DNA from: TMP-24 sp964600685
GTDB lineage: Bacteria > Pseudomonadota > Alphaproteobacteria > Rhodobacterales > Rhodobacteraceae
Reading direction: 5' to 3'
Length of the DNA stretch: 61,603 nucleotides
Assembly: GCA_964600685.1 (NCBI GenBank)
Contig: CAZRKU010000006.1
Location: forward strand, 1 to 61,603
Shown: positions 26,956 through 34,789 of the stretch, piece after piece
Layout: every line of letters begins with the position of its first letter
How positions within the stretch are numbered: position 1 is the first letter of the stretch
The notes under the pieces: model-generated
The model's input: the letters and a program-made list of their open reading frames with translations, nothing else
Database searches by the model: none
Told to the model about the DNA's origin: nothing
Program-made: the position numbers and the translations under genes

Positions 26956-27953
26956 TTTTCCTTGATCCTTTGGAGGGCTTCGGGGGTTGGGGGGGGCAGT
27001 CCGTCCGCCACCGCACGGGCAAGCGGGGCAAGCGCGGGATGCGCCAGATTGCGGTCCAGATAGGCCCAGACACGCGGCATGTGGTCCAGATACCGGGCTT
27101 TTCCGGACCTGAGGCACAGCCGCGCAAAAACCGCCATGATCCGCAGGGCACGCTGCGCGCCAAGAAGGGCATAGACGGCCCCGAACCGGGTGGAACCGAA
27201 CCCCATGCTTTGCACATAAGCAGCGAGGCAGGCGGCCTCCGTCTCGACAGACACATCGCGGCGGGCGTCCTGGCAGAGCGAGACGAGGTCATAGGCCGGA
27301 TGGGTCGCGAAAGCGTCCTGAAAATCCAGAAGACCGATGCGCGCCGCGCCCGTCCGGCCCGGCAACCAGATCAGGTTCTCCGCATGAAAATCCCGCAGGG
27401 ACATGACACGCCGCCCGTCGGTCAACTCGCCATACAGCCGGGCGACTTCGCGGGTTATCCAAGCGCTTGCTTCCGTGGGGGTTGCGTCGACTGCGGGCAG
27501 ATACCAATCCTCGATCCGCGCCGAAAGGTCCGCCAGTGCGGTGCCGTCGGCGACGGCCAGGAAGCCCGGCGGGGGGCGACGGTGCAGGTCACACAGGAAC
27601 TCCGTCACCGCAAGATAGAGCGGTCTCTCCCCCGCGGGGTCTGCTGCGACGAGGCCCGCGATCAGATCGTCGCCCAGATCCTCAAGCAGCAGCAGGCCAT
27701 TTCCGGGATCTGCGGCCAGAAGGGTGGGGGCGGAATAGCCCTGACCGCAAAGCCAGCGCCCGACCTCGATGAAGCGGTCGACGCGCTCGCCCGACTGCGG
27801 GTTGGCATCCATCAGAACCGCACTGGCCTGGCCTTTGGTCAGCCGCAGGTAACGTCGTGCCGACGCATCGCCTGCCAGCACCTGGCGGACCGCGTCCGAC
27901 CAACCGGCGCTTGCAAGAAAAAGGTTGATCATGTCTTGCCGCAGATCAGTCAT
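26931..27953 (-). CDS. amgK: Anomeric MurNAc/GlcNAc kinase AmgK (aminoglycoside phosphotransferase fold)
   Basis: 340 residues from ATG 27953, overlapping the tsaE stop by 8 bases. Kinase-like fold: GDASARRYLRL nucleotide loop, LLLLEDLGDDL hinge, catalytic loop SLRDFHAENLIWL, then metal-binding LLDFQDA. AmgK phosphorylates the C1 hydroxyl of MurNAc, passing product to MurU, encoded immediately downstream. Alphaproteobacterial annotations often call it a TsaE-associated phosphotransferase because of the gene order. Confidence 0.85.
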   Translation of the reverse strand: MTDLRQDMINLFLASAGWSDAVRQVLAGDASARRYLRLTKGQASAVLMDANPQSGERVDRFIEVGRWLCGQGYSAPTLLAADPGNGLLLLEDLGDDLIAGLVAADPAGERPLYLAVTEFLCDLHRRPPPGFLAVADGTALADLSARIEDWYLPAVDATPTEASAWITREVARLYGELTDGRRVMSLRDFHAENLIWLPGRTGAARIGLLDFQDAFATHPAYDLVSLCQDARRDVSVETEAACLAAYVQSMGFGSTRFGAVYALLGAQRALRIMAVFARLCLRSGKARYLDHMPRVWAYLDRNLAHPALAPLARAVADGLPPPTPEALQRIKEKCGTRPDL

Positions 27954-28443
27954 GGGCCGTTTCCAGCGCGTGAAAGACCGAGTTCCAATGATTTGGGTCG
28001 CCTGCAAAGGTCGCCTCCCGCGCGTCGGTCACCGGATCGGGGGTCAGCGTTAGATCCAGCGTCAAAGGGGGCCGCAGCGGTCCCAGCCGGTCCGGCCATT
28101 CGACCAGACAGATCGCGTCGCTGAACGCCTGCTCCAGCCCCAGTTCGACGATCTCGTTCGGCTGGCTCAGCCGGTAGAGGTCCGCGTGCCAGATCTCCGT
28201 CCCGCCCGAAATATAGGTCTGCACCAGCGTGAAGGTCGGCGACGGCACATCCTCGGCCAACCCCTCCGCCGCCAGCCGCGCCTGGATGAGCGACCGGGCA
28301 AAGTGGGTCTTTCCGGCCCCGATCGGCCCTTGCAACAGGAGCACGTCGCCGGGGCCGAGCAGGGGCGCAATCCGCGCCGCCAACCGGCGGGTGGCATCTG
28401 CGTCGGGCAGGCAAAGGGTGATCTGTCGGGCGGCTTCGCTCAT
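27946..28443 (-). CDS. tsaE: tRNA threonylcarbamoyladenosine biosynthesis ATPase TsaE
   Basis: 165 residues. Walker A GPIGAGKTHFARSLIQ near residues 40-55, followed by SPTFTLVQTY and IWHADLYRL, the TsaE/YjeE signatures, and LVEWPDRLG. It supports t6A37 formation with TsaB, TsaC and TsaD, none of which are here. Heads tsaE-amgK-murU-addB-addA-trxA with overlaps of 8-25 bases through addA. Only 44 bases separate it from cobS upstream on the same strand, so some read-through is likely. Confidence 0.94.
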   Translation of the reverse strand: MSEAARQITLCLPDADATRRLAARIAPLLGPGDVLLLQGPIGAGKTHFARSLIQARLAAEGLAEDVPSPTFTLVQTYISGGTEIWHADLYRLSQPNEIVELGLEQAFSDAICLVEWPDRLGPLRPPLTLDLTLTPDPVTDAREATFAGDPNHWNSVFHALETAHD

Positions 28444-28487
28444 GCCGGAACTCTTAGCGGTCCGGTGGTGGCCCGCAAGCCGAAAGG

Positions 28488-29252
28488 TCAGGCGCTGTGC
28501 AGAAGGGCCGCCAGTGCCAGCCAGCCGGCCAGTTCGCCCACTTGCTGCATCGCGCCCAGCACATCGCCGGTCTGCCCGCCGATCTTGCGCATCGCGAGCA
28601 CAGCCAGCACCAGTGTCGCGGCGGCCATCGTCCCGCCGATCACAAATGCGCCCAGCCCGGTCAGACAGAGCGCAGCCCCACCCAGGACCAGCGCCAAAAG
28701 CAGCCTGCGCAGACCCACTTGCCCCGCCGCGCGCCCCAAACCATCAGCACGTGCAGGCGGCATCAGATGCAAGGCGGCAGGCAGGATCGCACGGCTGGCC
28801 GCAGCCAGCGCGATCAGGCTCAAAGCGCCGGTGGATCCGTTCAGGCTGGCCAGGGCGCCGACGCGCAACAGAAGTGAAAAGCCGATGGCCAGCGCGCCAT
28901 AACTGCCGATCCGGCTGTCGCGCATGATCTCAAGCCGCCGCGCCTTGTCGCGCCCGCCACCGAACCCATCGGCCAGATCGGCCAGCCCGTCCTCATGCAA
29001 CCCGCCCGTGGCCAGGGTTCCGGCAAGAATCGCCAGCCCGGCGGCGGGCAGGGGCGGCAGGCCAAGCGCCAGCGCCGCCCACCAGATCAGCGCTGACAGG
29101 CCACCAACAACCAGCCCGACCAGCGGCCAACCCCAGGCCGAGGATCCCACCGTCGGCAGCGTACCGGACAAACTGCCGACGGGAATGCGCGTCAGGATCA
29201 GGAACCCCATCCTGAGTTCAGCAAAGGCCCGGCTGATCGGGGCAGGGATCAT
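28488..29252 (-). CDS. cobS: Adenosylcobinamide-GDP ribazoletransferase (cobalamin synthase)
   Basis: 254 residues, a multi-pass inner-membrane enzyme joining alpha-ribazole (phosphate) to adenosylcobinamide-GDP in the last assembly step of cobalamin. The motif GGLHEDGLADLADGFGGG with DKARRLEIMRDSRIGSYG contains the metal-binding acidic residues. The C-terminal half is rich in Ala/Leu helices. ATG 29252 overlaps the cobT stop by 4 bases. Confidence 0.94.
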   Translation of the reverse strand: MIPAPISRAFAELRMGFLILTRIPVGSLSGTLPTVGSSAWGWPLVGLVVGGLSALIWWAALALGLPPLPAAGLAILAGTLATGGLHEDGLADLADGFGGGRDKARRLEIMRDSRIGSYGALAIGFSLLLRVGALASLNGSTGALSLIALAAASRAILPAALHLMPPARADGLGRAAGQVGLRRLLLALVLGGAALCLTGLGAFVIGGTMAAATLVLAVLAMRKIGGQTGDVLGAMQQVGELAGWLALAALLHSA

Positions 29253-30265
29253 GCTTCCGATACGCCCGCTTCGCCAAAGGTCGCCATGCCATTGTGGCAG
29301 GCCAGGGCGGACCGCACGATCCCGAGCGCGAGCGCCGCCCCGGATCCTTCGCCAAGCCGCATGTCGAATTCAAGAACCGGGCGCTTGCCGATCGCGGCCA
29401 GCAGCTTGCGGTGGCCCGGTTCGGCGCTGGCATGACCGACAAGGCAATGATCCAGAAGCCGGGGATCGGCGGCGTAAAGGACCGCCGCCGCCGCCGTGCA
29501 GATGAACCCGTCGAGGATCACCGGAATCCGCGCCGCCCGTGCCGCCAGAACCGCGCCGCAGATTGCCGCCTGCTCACGCCCGCCCAGTGCGGAAAGGATC
29601 GCGCCCGCCTTGCCCAACGCGTCCGCATGACGTTTCAGCCCGCGTTCGATCGCATTCACCTTTCGCGCGATTCCGGCTGGATCAGAGCCTGTTCCCGGCC
29701 CCACCCATTCCGCCACGCTGCCGCTGAAACAGGCGGCAGCCAGCGCGGCGGCAATCGTCGAATTGCCGATGCCCATTTCGCCCAGAACAAGAATGTCCGC
29801 GCTCTCGTCCACGGCGGCGGCGCCCTGGTTCATCGCCTCCAGCGTCTCGGCCTCGCTCATCGCCGGACCTTGGGTGAAATCGCCGGTGGGCCGGTCCAGT
29901 TCCAGTGCGATCACGTCGAGTTCCGCCCCGTTGGCCTTGCAGAGCTGGTTGATCGCCGCGCCCCCATGCTGGAAATTCGCGACCATCTGCACGGTCACTT
30001 CCTGCGGATAGGGGTTCACACCCTGAGCACAGATTCCGTGGTTGCCCGCGAAGACCAGCGCCTGCGCCTTCCAGATCTCCGGCCGTGCCGTGGCCCGCCA
30101 GGCCGCCATGAACTCGGCGATCTCCTCCAGCCGGCCCAGCGACCCCGGCGGTTTCGTCAGGCTGTTCTGCCGTGCCCGCGCGGCGGCGGCGGCGGCGGGA
30201 TCCGCGCCGGGCAGGTGGTCGGCCAGACCTGAAAGGTCGGAAAGGGCGTTCAACGCGAAGGTCAT
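29249..30265 (-). CDS. cobT: Nicotinate-nucleotide-dimethylbenzimidazole phosphoribosyltransferase
   Basis: 338 residues; makes alpha-ribazole phosphate from nicotinate mononucleotide and dimethylbenzimidazole (made by BluB, also in the window). Seen: KPPGSLGRLEEIA near the start, GEMGIGNSTIAAAL in the middle, and the catalytic-glutamate region RLGEGSGAALAL near the C-terminus. It starts one base after the cobP stop, so cobP-cobT-cobS is a tight unit. Confidence 0.95.
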   Translation of the reverse strand: MTFALNALSDLSGLADHLPGADPAAAAAARARQNSLTKPPGSLGRLEEIAEFMAAWRATARPEIWKAQALVFAGNHGICAQGVNPYPQEVTVQMVANFQHGGAAINQLCKANGAELDVIALELDRPTGDFTQGPAMSEAETLEAMNQGAAAVDESADILVLGEMGIGNSTIAAALAAACFSGSVAEWVGPGTGSDPAGIARKVNAIERGLKRHADALGKAGAILSALGGREQAAICGAVLAARAARIPVILDGFICTAAAAVLYAADPRLLDHCLVGHASAEPGHRKLLAAIGKRPVLEFDMRLGEGSGAALALGIVRSALACHNGMATFGEAGVSEA

Positions 30266-30266
30266 G

Positions 30267-30773
30267 TCATTTCACTTTCATTGGCAGGCCGGCCACGGCG
30301 AGAATGACCTCATCCGCCACGGCGGCGACCCACTGGTTCATCAGGCCCGCCGCGTCGCGGAAGTCGCGGGCCAGTCTGTTGTCGGGCACGATCCCTGCGC
30401 CCACTTCATTGGTTACGATCACCACCGGGTCAGACTGGCACGCAAGCTCGGCACAAAGCGCGCGGCCCGCTGCCTGCCAGTCCCGGTCACTCAGCATCAG
30501 GTTCGTCAGCCACAGGGTCAGGCAATCGACCAGCCGCGGCCCCTGCCCATCCGTCAGCCTCAGCGCGCCCGCAAGATCGAACGGTTCGGCGTGATCCGCC
30601 CATTCCGGGCCACGCCGCGCCCGGTGGGCGGCAATACGGGTCGCCATTTCCGCGTCCCGCGCCTCGGCGGTGGCGATATAGACCGCGCGCGGGGCCAGCG
30701 ACAGCGCCTTCGTCTCGGCGATGACGCTTTTGCCCGATCTGGCCCCCCCGGTGATCAGTATCGTCTTGCTCAT
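30267..30773 (-). CDS. cobP: Adenosylcobinamide kinase / guanylyltransferase
   Basis: 168 residues from ATG 30773. P-loop ITGGARSGKS at residues 6-15, then the CobU-family TLWLTNLML and VTNEVGAGIVPDNRLARDFRD. Phosphorylates adenosylcobinamide and transfers GMP to it, supplying the CobS substrate. Upstream in-frame codons in the divergent gene give a non-conserved extension and were not used. Also called cobU. The divergent gap is only 51 bases. Confidence 0.93.
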   Translation of the reverse strand: MSKTILITGGARSGKSVIAETKALSLAPRAVYIATAEARDAEMATRIAAHRARRGPEWADHAEPFDLAGALRLTDGQGPRLVDCLTLWLTNLMLSDRDWQAAGRALCAELACQSDPVVIVTNEVGAGIVPDNRLARDFRDAAGLMNQWVAAVADEVILAVAGLPMKVK

Positions 30774-30824
30774 GGCCCGGTGACAAAGCAGAAACGGGCA
30801 ATGCACGGAAGGGGGAATACGACG

Positions 30825-31403
30825 GTGAGCGGCGGGACTGCGACAGATCTGATCCTGATCCGGCATGCGCCTGCCCTGACCGGGGGCCGGTTGTGCGGGC
30901 GCACTGACGTGGACGCCGAGGCAAGCAACCTGTCCCGGATCGCGGCGGTGCGCGCGCTGGCCGGACCGCCTGCGCGGCTGATCGTGAGTCCCGCACAGCG
31001 CTGCCGTCAGACGGCGCAGGCGCTATGGCCCGATCTGGCCAGCACCTCGGTCGCCGATCTGTGGGAGCAGGATTTCGGCGCATGGGATGGATGTCCCTAT
31101 GCGGAATTGCCCGATCTTGGCCGCCTTCCGGCAAGCGATCTGGCCAGCCATCGCCCGCCGGGCGGCGAAAGTTTTGCCGATCTTGCCGCGCGCGTCTGGC
31201 CCGCACTGAGCCAGATTGCCGATGCGGGGTCCGCAACCATCGTCGCCCATGCAGGCACGATCCGCGCGGGCCTGTCGCTGGTCATGGGCAACATCCCCGC
31301 CGGTCTGGCCTTTGACGTCGCGCCCCTGTCGGTGACCCGCATCGCCCGTCTGCCCGGCGGCGCGGGCTGGGTGGTGCGCAGCGTAAACGGACAGGCTGAA
31401 TGA
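30825..31403 (+). CDS. Histidine phosphatase, probable alpha-ribazole phosphatase
   Basis: 192 residues from GTG 30825, chosen because AAGGGGGA lies eight bases upstream; an in-frame ATG at 30801 lacks one. Phosphoglycerate-mutase-like fold: catalytic LIRHAPALTGG near the start, VSPAQRCRQTA, a WEQDFGAWDG loop with the acidic residue, and IVAHAGTIRAG with the second histidine. Expected to remove phosphate from alpha-ribazole phosphate or adenosylcobalamin phosphate. It corresponds to bluF/cobC (Salmonella sense). Overlaps the next gene by 4 bases. Confidence 0.82.
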   Translation: MSGGTATDLILIRHAPALTGGRLCGRTDVDAEASNLSRIAAVRALAGPPARLIVSPAQRCRQTAQALWPDLASTSVADLWEQDFGAWDGCPYAELPDLGRLPASDLASHRPPGGESFADLAARVWPALSQIADAGSATIVAHAGTIRAGLSLVMGNIPAGLAFDVAPLSVTRIARLPGGAGWVVRSVNGQAE

Positions 31404-32197
31404 TCGCACGGGTGGAGGGGCATTTCGGGGAACTCATTCAGGGTCGACTGGGGCCGGATGGTCCAGTGACCCTGATCACCCTGCCCTGCCCGGCGCTGGC
31501 GGTCGAGGCGCAGGCGGCGCCGCTTTCCGACCCGCATGGCCTTCTGCCGCCGTCCCGCGCCCGCGCGCTTCTGAGGATCCTCGACCTTCCTGATCCCGGC
31601 CCTTTCGCGCTTTCGGCCAGCATGCCGCGCGGCGGCGGCGCAGGCGCTTCAACCGCCGCGCTGGTGGCGCTGGCGCGGCTTGCCGGCTCACGCCACCCCC
31701 CGGAGGTTATCGCGCGCGCCTGCGTCGAAGTCGAAGGGGCAAGCGATCCGCTGATGTTTCCGGCACCGGAACGGCTTCTCTGGGCGTCTCGCCGGGCGGA
31801 GGTCATTGCCCAGCTGCCGTCATTGCCCGGATTTGACGTGATCGGCGGCTTCTTCGGCCCGAACCAGCGCACCGACCCGGCGGATCAGGCCTTTCCCGAC
31901 ATTGGCGACCTGATCGAACCATGGCGGGCCGCCGCCGCCGCGCGCGATCTGGCGTCACTTGGCCGCCTTGCCGGCCTTTCTGCCGACCGGTGCCTGACCC
32001 GCCGCGGCCCCCGACCCGACCCGACCGCCGATCTTGGCCGGCGTCTGGGCGCCTTCGGTCATGTCATTGCCCATACCGGATCGGCGCGCGGCCTGCTATT
32101 TGCGCCCGGAGCGATTCCCCTCGATGCCCCTGCGGCACTGGCCGCGGCGGGTTTCCGGCGGATCGTGACATTCTCGGCCGGAGGAAATGACGAATGA
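31400..32197 (+). CDS. pduX: GHMP-family kinase, PduX-type L-threonine kinase
   Basis: 265 residues. The N-terminus EGHFGELIQGRLG resembles the PduX start (CGELIQG), and the GHMP phosphate loop SMPRGGGAGASTAALVAL follows near residues 75-90. It would make L-threonine phosphate, which the downstream CobC converts to aminopropanol phosphate. Alternative: another GHMP kinase, but location between the phosphatase and cbiB strongly favours the cobalamin role. Four-base ATGA overlaps on both sides. Confidence 0.82.
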   Translation: MIARVEGHFGELIQGRLGPDGPVTLITLPCPALAVEAQAAPLSDPHGLLPPSRARALLRILDLPDPGPFALSASMPRGGGAGASTAALVALARLAGSRHPPEVIARACVEVEGASDPLMFPAPERLLWASRRAEVIAQLPSLPGFDVIGGFFGPNQRTDPADQAFPDIGDLIEPWRAAAAARDLASLGRLAGLSADRCLTRRGPRPDPTADLGRRLGAFGHVIAHTGSARGLLFAPGAIPLDAPAALAAAGFRRIVTFSAGGNDE

Positions 32198-33135
32198 CGG
32201 GCGCAGGCATCATGCTGGTCGGACTGCTGATCGACGCTCTGGTCGGGTGGCCAAAGCCGCTTTTTCGGGCGATCGGTCATCCAGTGACCTGGATGGGCCG
32301 CCTGATCGACGAACTGGATCAGTGGCTGAACCTTGACGGGACCGAGGTTCGCGACCGGCGCTTGGCCGGTGTTGCGGCGGCGGTCACCGTGATCGTTGCG
32401 GCCGCGCTGGCGGGGATGATCATTCAGTGGCTCTTGCCAGACGGAATGACAGGTCTGCTCATGGCGGGCCTGATCGCCTGGCCGCTGATTGCCGCACGGT
32501 CGCTGCATGATCATGTTGTCGCGGTTGCCCGGCCCTTGGCTGCGGGGGATCTGCTGTCCGCCCGGCAAGCTGTCGCGATGATCGTCGGGCGTGACCCGGC
32601 GCGGCTCGACACTGCCGGTGTTGCGCGGGCGACCATTGAAAGCCTGTCGGAAAATGCGTCCGACGGGGTGATCGCCCCGCTGTTCTGGGGCGCGATTTTC
32701 GGCCTGCCGGGAATCGCGGCCTACAAGGCCATCAATACGCTTGATTCGATGATCGGCCACCGCACGCCGCGGCACGAGGCTTTCGGCTGGGCTGCGGCCC
32801 GGATCGACGATCTGGCGAACCTGATCCCCGCCCGCCTGACCGGCCTGCTCATCGCGGCGGTGTCCGGGGCCCCGCGTGGGGGCGTCTCGGTCATGCTGAA
32901 AGACGCGCGCCATCACCGCTCGCCGAATGCCGGCTGGCCCGAGGCCGCGATGGCCGCCGCGCTGGGCGTGCGGCTGTCCGGCCCGCGCAGCTACGACGAT
33001 CATGTCATCGACGAACCGTGGGTCAATGCGGCGGCGCGCGACCCCGATGCCGCCGACATCACGCGCGCGCTGGCAATCTGCCGCAGCGCCCTGCTTGCTG
33101 CGGCGGCCCTGCTGGCGATCGTCTGGCTGTTGTGA
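32194..33135 (+). CDS. cbiB: Adenosylcobinamide-phosphate synthase CbiB/CobD
   Basis: 313 residues, polytopic inner-membrane protein attaching the aminopropanol arm to adenosylcobyric acid. Visible family motifs: ALVGWPKPLFRAIGHPVTWMG near the N-terminus, ATIESLSENASDGVIAPLFW, and KAINTLDSMIGHRTPRHEAFGW. It is called cobD in Pseudomonas and bluD in Rhodobacter naming. Overlaps the pduX stop by 4 bases. Confidence 0.94.
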   Translation: MTGAGIMLVGLLIDALVGWPKPLFRAIGHPVTWMGRLIDELDQWLNLDGTEVRDRRLAGVAAAVTVIVAAALAGMIIQWLLPDGMTGLLMAGLIAWPLIAARSLHDHVVAVARPLAAGDLLSARQAVAMIVGRDPARLDTAGVARATIESLSENASDGVIAPLFWGAIFGLPGIAAYKAINTLDSMIGHRTPRHEAFGWAAARIDDLANLIPARLTGLLIAAVSGAPRGGVSVMLKDARHHRSPNAGWPEAAMAAALGVRLSGPRSYDDHVIDEPWVNAAARDPDAADITRALAICRSALLAAAALLAIVWLL

Positions 33136-33137
33136 CG

Positions 33138-34121
33138 ATGCGCGACCACGGCGGCAACATCGATTGGGCGCTCAGCAGGTTCGGCGGCACCGCCGCCGAC
33201 TGGATCGACCTGTCCACCGGGATCAATCGCGCGCCCTATCCGCTGCCCGATCTCAGCCCCGGGGCCTGGACCCAGCTTCCGACCCGCGCGGCTCAGGATC
33301 GGCTGATCGCTGCGGCGCGCGATGCCTATGCAACCCGCGCGGCCATTCTGCCGGTGGCGGGCGCGCAGGCTGCCATCCAGATGATCCCGCGCCTGACGCC
33401 CCCTGGCCGTGCCGCCGTGCTGTCGCCGACCTACAATGAACATGCGGCCTGCCTCAGGGCGGCTGGATGGGAGGTGGAGGAGTGCGCGGAGCCGGATGCG
33501 CTGGCTGGCGCTGATCTGGCGATTGTCGTCAACCCCAACAACCCCACCGGCAACATTTTCGCGCCGGCGGAACTCTTGCGTCTGTCGGGGCGGGTGGGCC
33601 GCCTGATCGTCGACGAAAGTTTTGCCGATCCCCGGCCAGACCGGTCCGTCGCGGCGCTGGCAGGACAGGAGGGGATGGTGGTCCTGAGGTCGTTCGGCAA
33701 GTTCTACGGGCTTGCCGGCCTGCGTCTGGGATTCGCTCTGGGCGCCAGCGACGACATTGCCTTGCTTGCCGCCATGGCCGGGCCCTGGCCGGTGTCCGGT
33801 GCCGCGATCGAGATCGGCTGCGCCGCGCTTGTCGACCGGATCTGGGCCGAAGCGACGGCTCTGCGCCTCCGCGCGGACGGCGCAAGACTGGACGATCTGG
33901 CGCGCAGGGCCGGGTGGGCACTGGTCGGGGGGTGCGAGCTGTTCCGGCTTTACCAGACGCCCGATGCCACCGGCGCGCAAGAGGCACTGGCGCGCCATTA
34001 TATCTGGTCGCGCATGTTCCCCTATTCCAGCCGCTGGCTCCGTCTGGGCCTTCCGGCCGGGGAGCAAGAATGGCAGCGTGTCGAAAGCGCGCTGGCGGGC
34101 GGTGCGCGCGATGGAGTTTGA
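33138..34121 (+). CDS. cobC: Threonine-phosphate decarboxylase (PLP aminotransferase fold)
   Basis: 327 residues from ATG 33138; GTG 33132, overlapping the cbiB stop, is an alternative. Fold type I PLP enzyme: NIDWALSRFGG start, VNPNNPTGN substrate loop, LIVDESFAD, and the PLP lysine in LRSFGKFYGLAGLRLGF. Makes (R)-1-amino-2-propanol phosphate from threonine phosphate for CbiB. Somewhat short for the family (about 340-360). Overlaps bluB by 11 bases. Confidence 0.9.
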   Translation: MRDHGGNIDWALSRFGGTAADWIDLSTGINRAPYPLPDLSPGAWTQLPTRAAQDRLIAAARDAYATRAAILPVAGAQAAIQMIPRLTPPGRAAVLSPTYNEHAACLRAAGWEVEECAEPDALAGADLAIVVNPNNPTGNIFAPAELLRLSGRVGRLIVDESFADPRPDRSVAALAGQEGMVVLRSFGKFYGLAGLRLGFALGASDDIALLAAMAGPWPVSGAAIEIGCAALVDRIWAEATALRLRADGARLDDLARRAGWALVGGCELFRLYQTPDATGAQEALARHYIWSRMFPYSSRWLRLGLPAGEQEWQRVESALAGGARDGV

Positions 34122-34734
34122 CGCAGCGCATGCCGCGCAGCTGGAGGAAATTCTGCGCTGGCGGCGGGACGTGCGCCATTTTCTTGCCGACCCGGTGTCG
34201 CCCGAAGTGCTGGAGCGGTTGCGCAGGACGATGGCCTATGCGCCCTCGGTCGGAAACGCCCGGCCGTGGCGGGTGATCCGGGTGCGCGACAGCGCCATTC
34301 GTTCAGCCGTGCGCGCCGAATTCCTGCGCTGCAACCAGCTTGCCGCTGCCGCGTATGACGACGAAACCCGCGCCGACTATGCCCGTCTGAAACTCGCAGG
34401 CCTTGATGAGGCGCCCGAACATCTGGCGGTGTTCACCGTGACCGACCCGCCAGAGGGGCGCGGGCTTGGCCGCCGTACCATGCCCGAAACCCTGCGCCAG
34501 TCGACCGCGATGGCCATTCACACGCTGTGGCTGATGGCGCGGGCAGAAAATCTGGGCGTGGGCATGGTGTCGATCCTCGATCCGCGGCGGATGAGTGCGA
34601 TATTCGCCTTGCCCGAAGGGTGGGAGTTCAGCGCCTATCTCTGTCTGGGCAAACCGGCCTTCACCGACGACACGCCGCTCCTGCATCGCGTCGGCTGGCA
34701 GGAAAACCACGAGACGCTGTGGGAGGAGCGGTAA
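34111..34734 (+). CDS. bluB: 5,6-dimethylbenzimidazole synthase BluB
   Basis: 207 residues from ATG 34111. Nitroreductase-like flavoenzyme that breaks down FMNH2 with oxygen to give the lower ligand dimethylbenzimidazole. Motifs RRDVRHFLADPV, MAYAPSVGNARPWR, RQSTAMAIHTLWLMA and GVGMVSILDP are BluB signatures. Last gene of the plus-strand cobalamin run; a hairpin repeat follows its stop. Its presence implies the organism makes true B12 with the DMB ligand under oxygen. Confidence 0.93.
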   Translation: MEFDAAHAAQLEEILRWRRDVRHFLADPVSPEVLERLRRTMAYAPSVGNARPWRVIRVRDSAIRSAVRAEFLRCNQLAAAAYDDETRADYARLKLAGLDEAPEHLAVFTVTDPPEGRGLGRRTMPETLRQSTAMAIHTLWLMARAENLGVGMVSILDPRRMSAIFALPEGWEFSAYLCLGKPAFTDDTPLLHRVGWQENHETLWEER

Positions 34735-34740
34735 GGGCCG

Positions 34741-34789
34741 TCCCCGGGGCGCTGCCCCGGACCCCGGAGTATTTCTGCAAAGAAGAAAT
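34741..34789 (+). repeat. Intergenic hairpin repeat, copy A
   Basis: A 7-bp stem CCGGGGC/GCCCCGG with a 3-base loop (34744-34760) is followed by ACCCCGGAGTATTT. A second AT-rich stem ATTTCT/AGAAAT lies at 34771-34789. It begins six bases after the bluB stop and reaches the stop of the convergent flavoprotein gene. The same layout recurs at 57404-57450 and, inverted, at 59702-59752. I recall similar elements between genes across Rhodobacterales. Confidence 0.6.

Noticed and set aside
28444..30824. B12 riboswitch ahead of the cobalamin genes
   Set aside because: No suitable leader length and no B12-box-like core seen; an Rfam search would be decisive.
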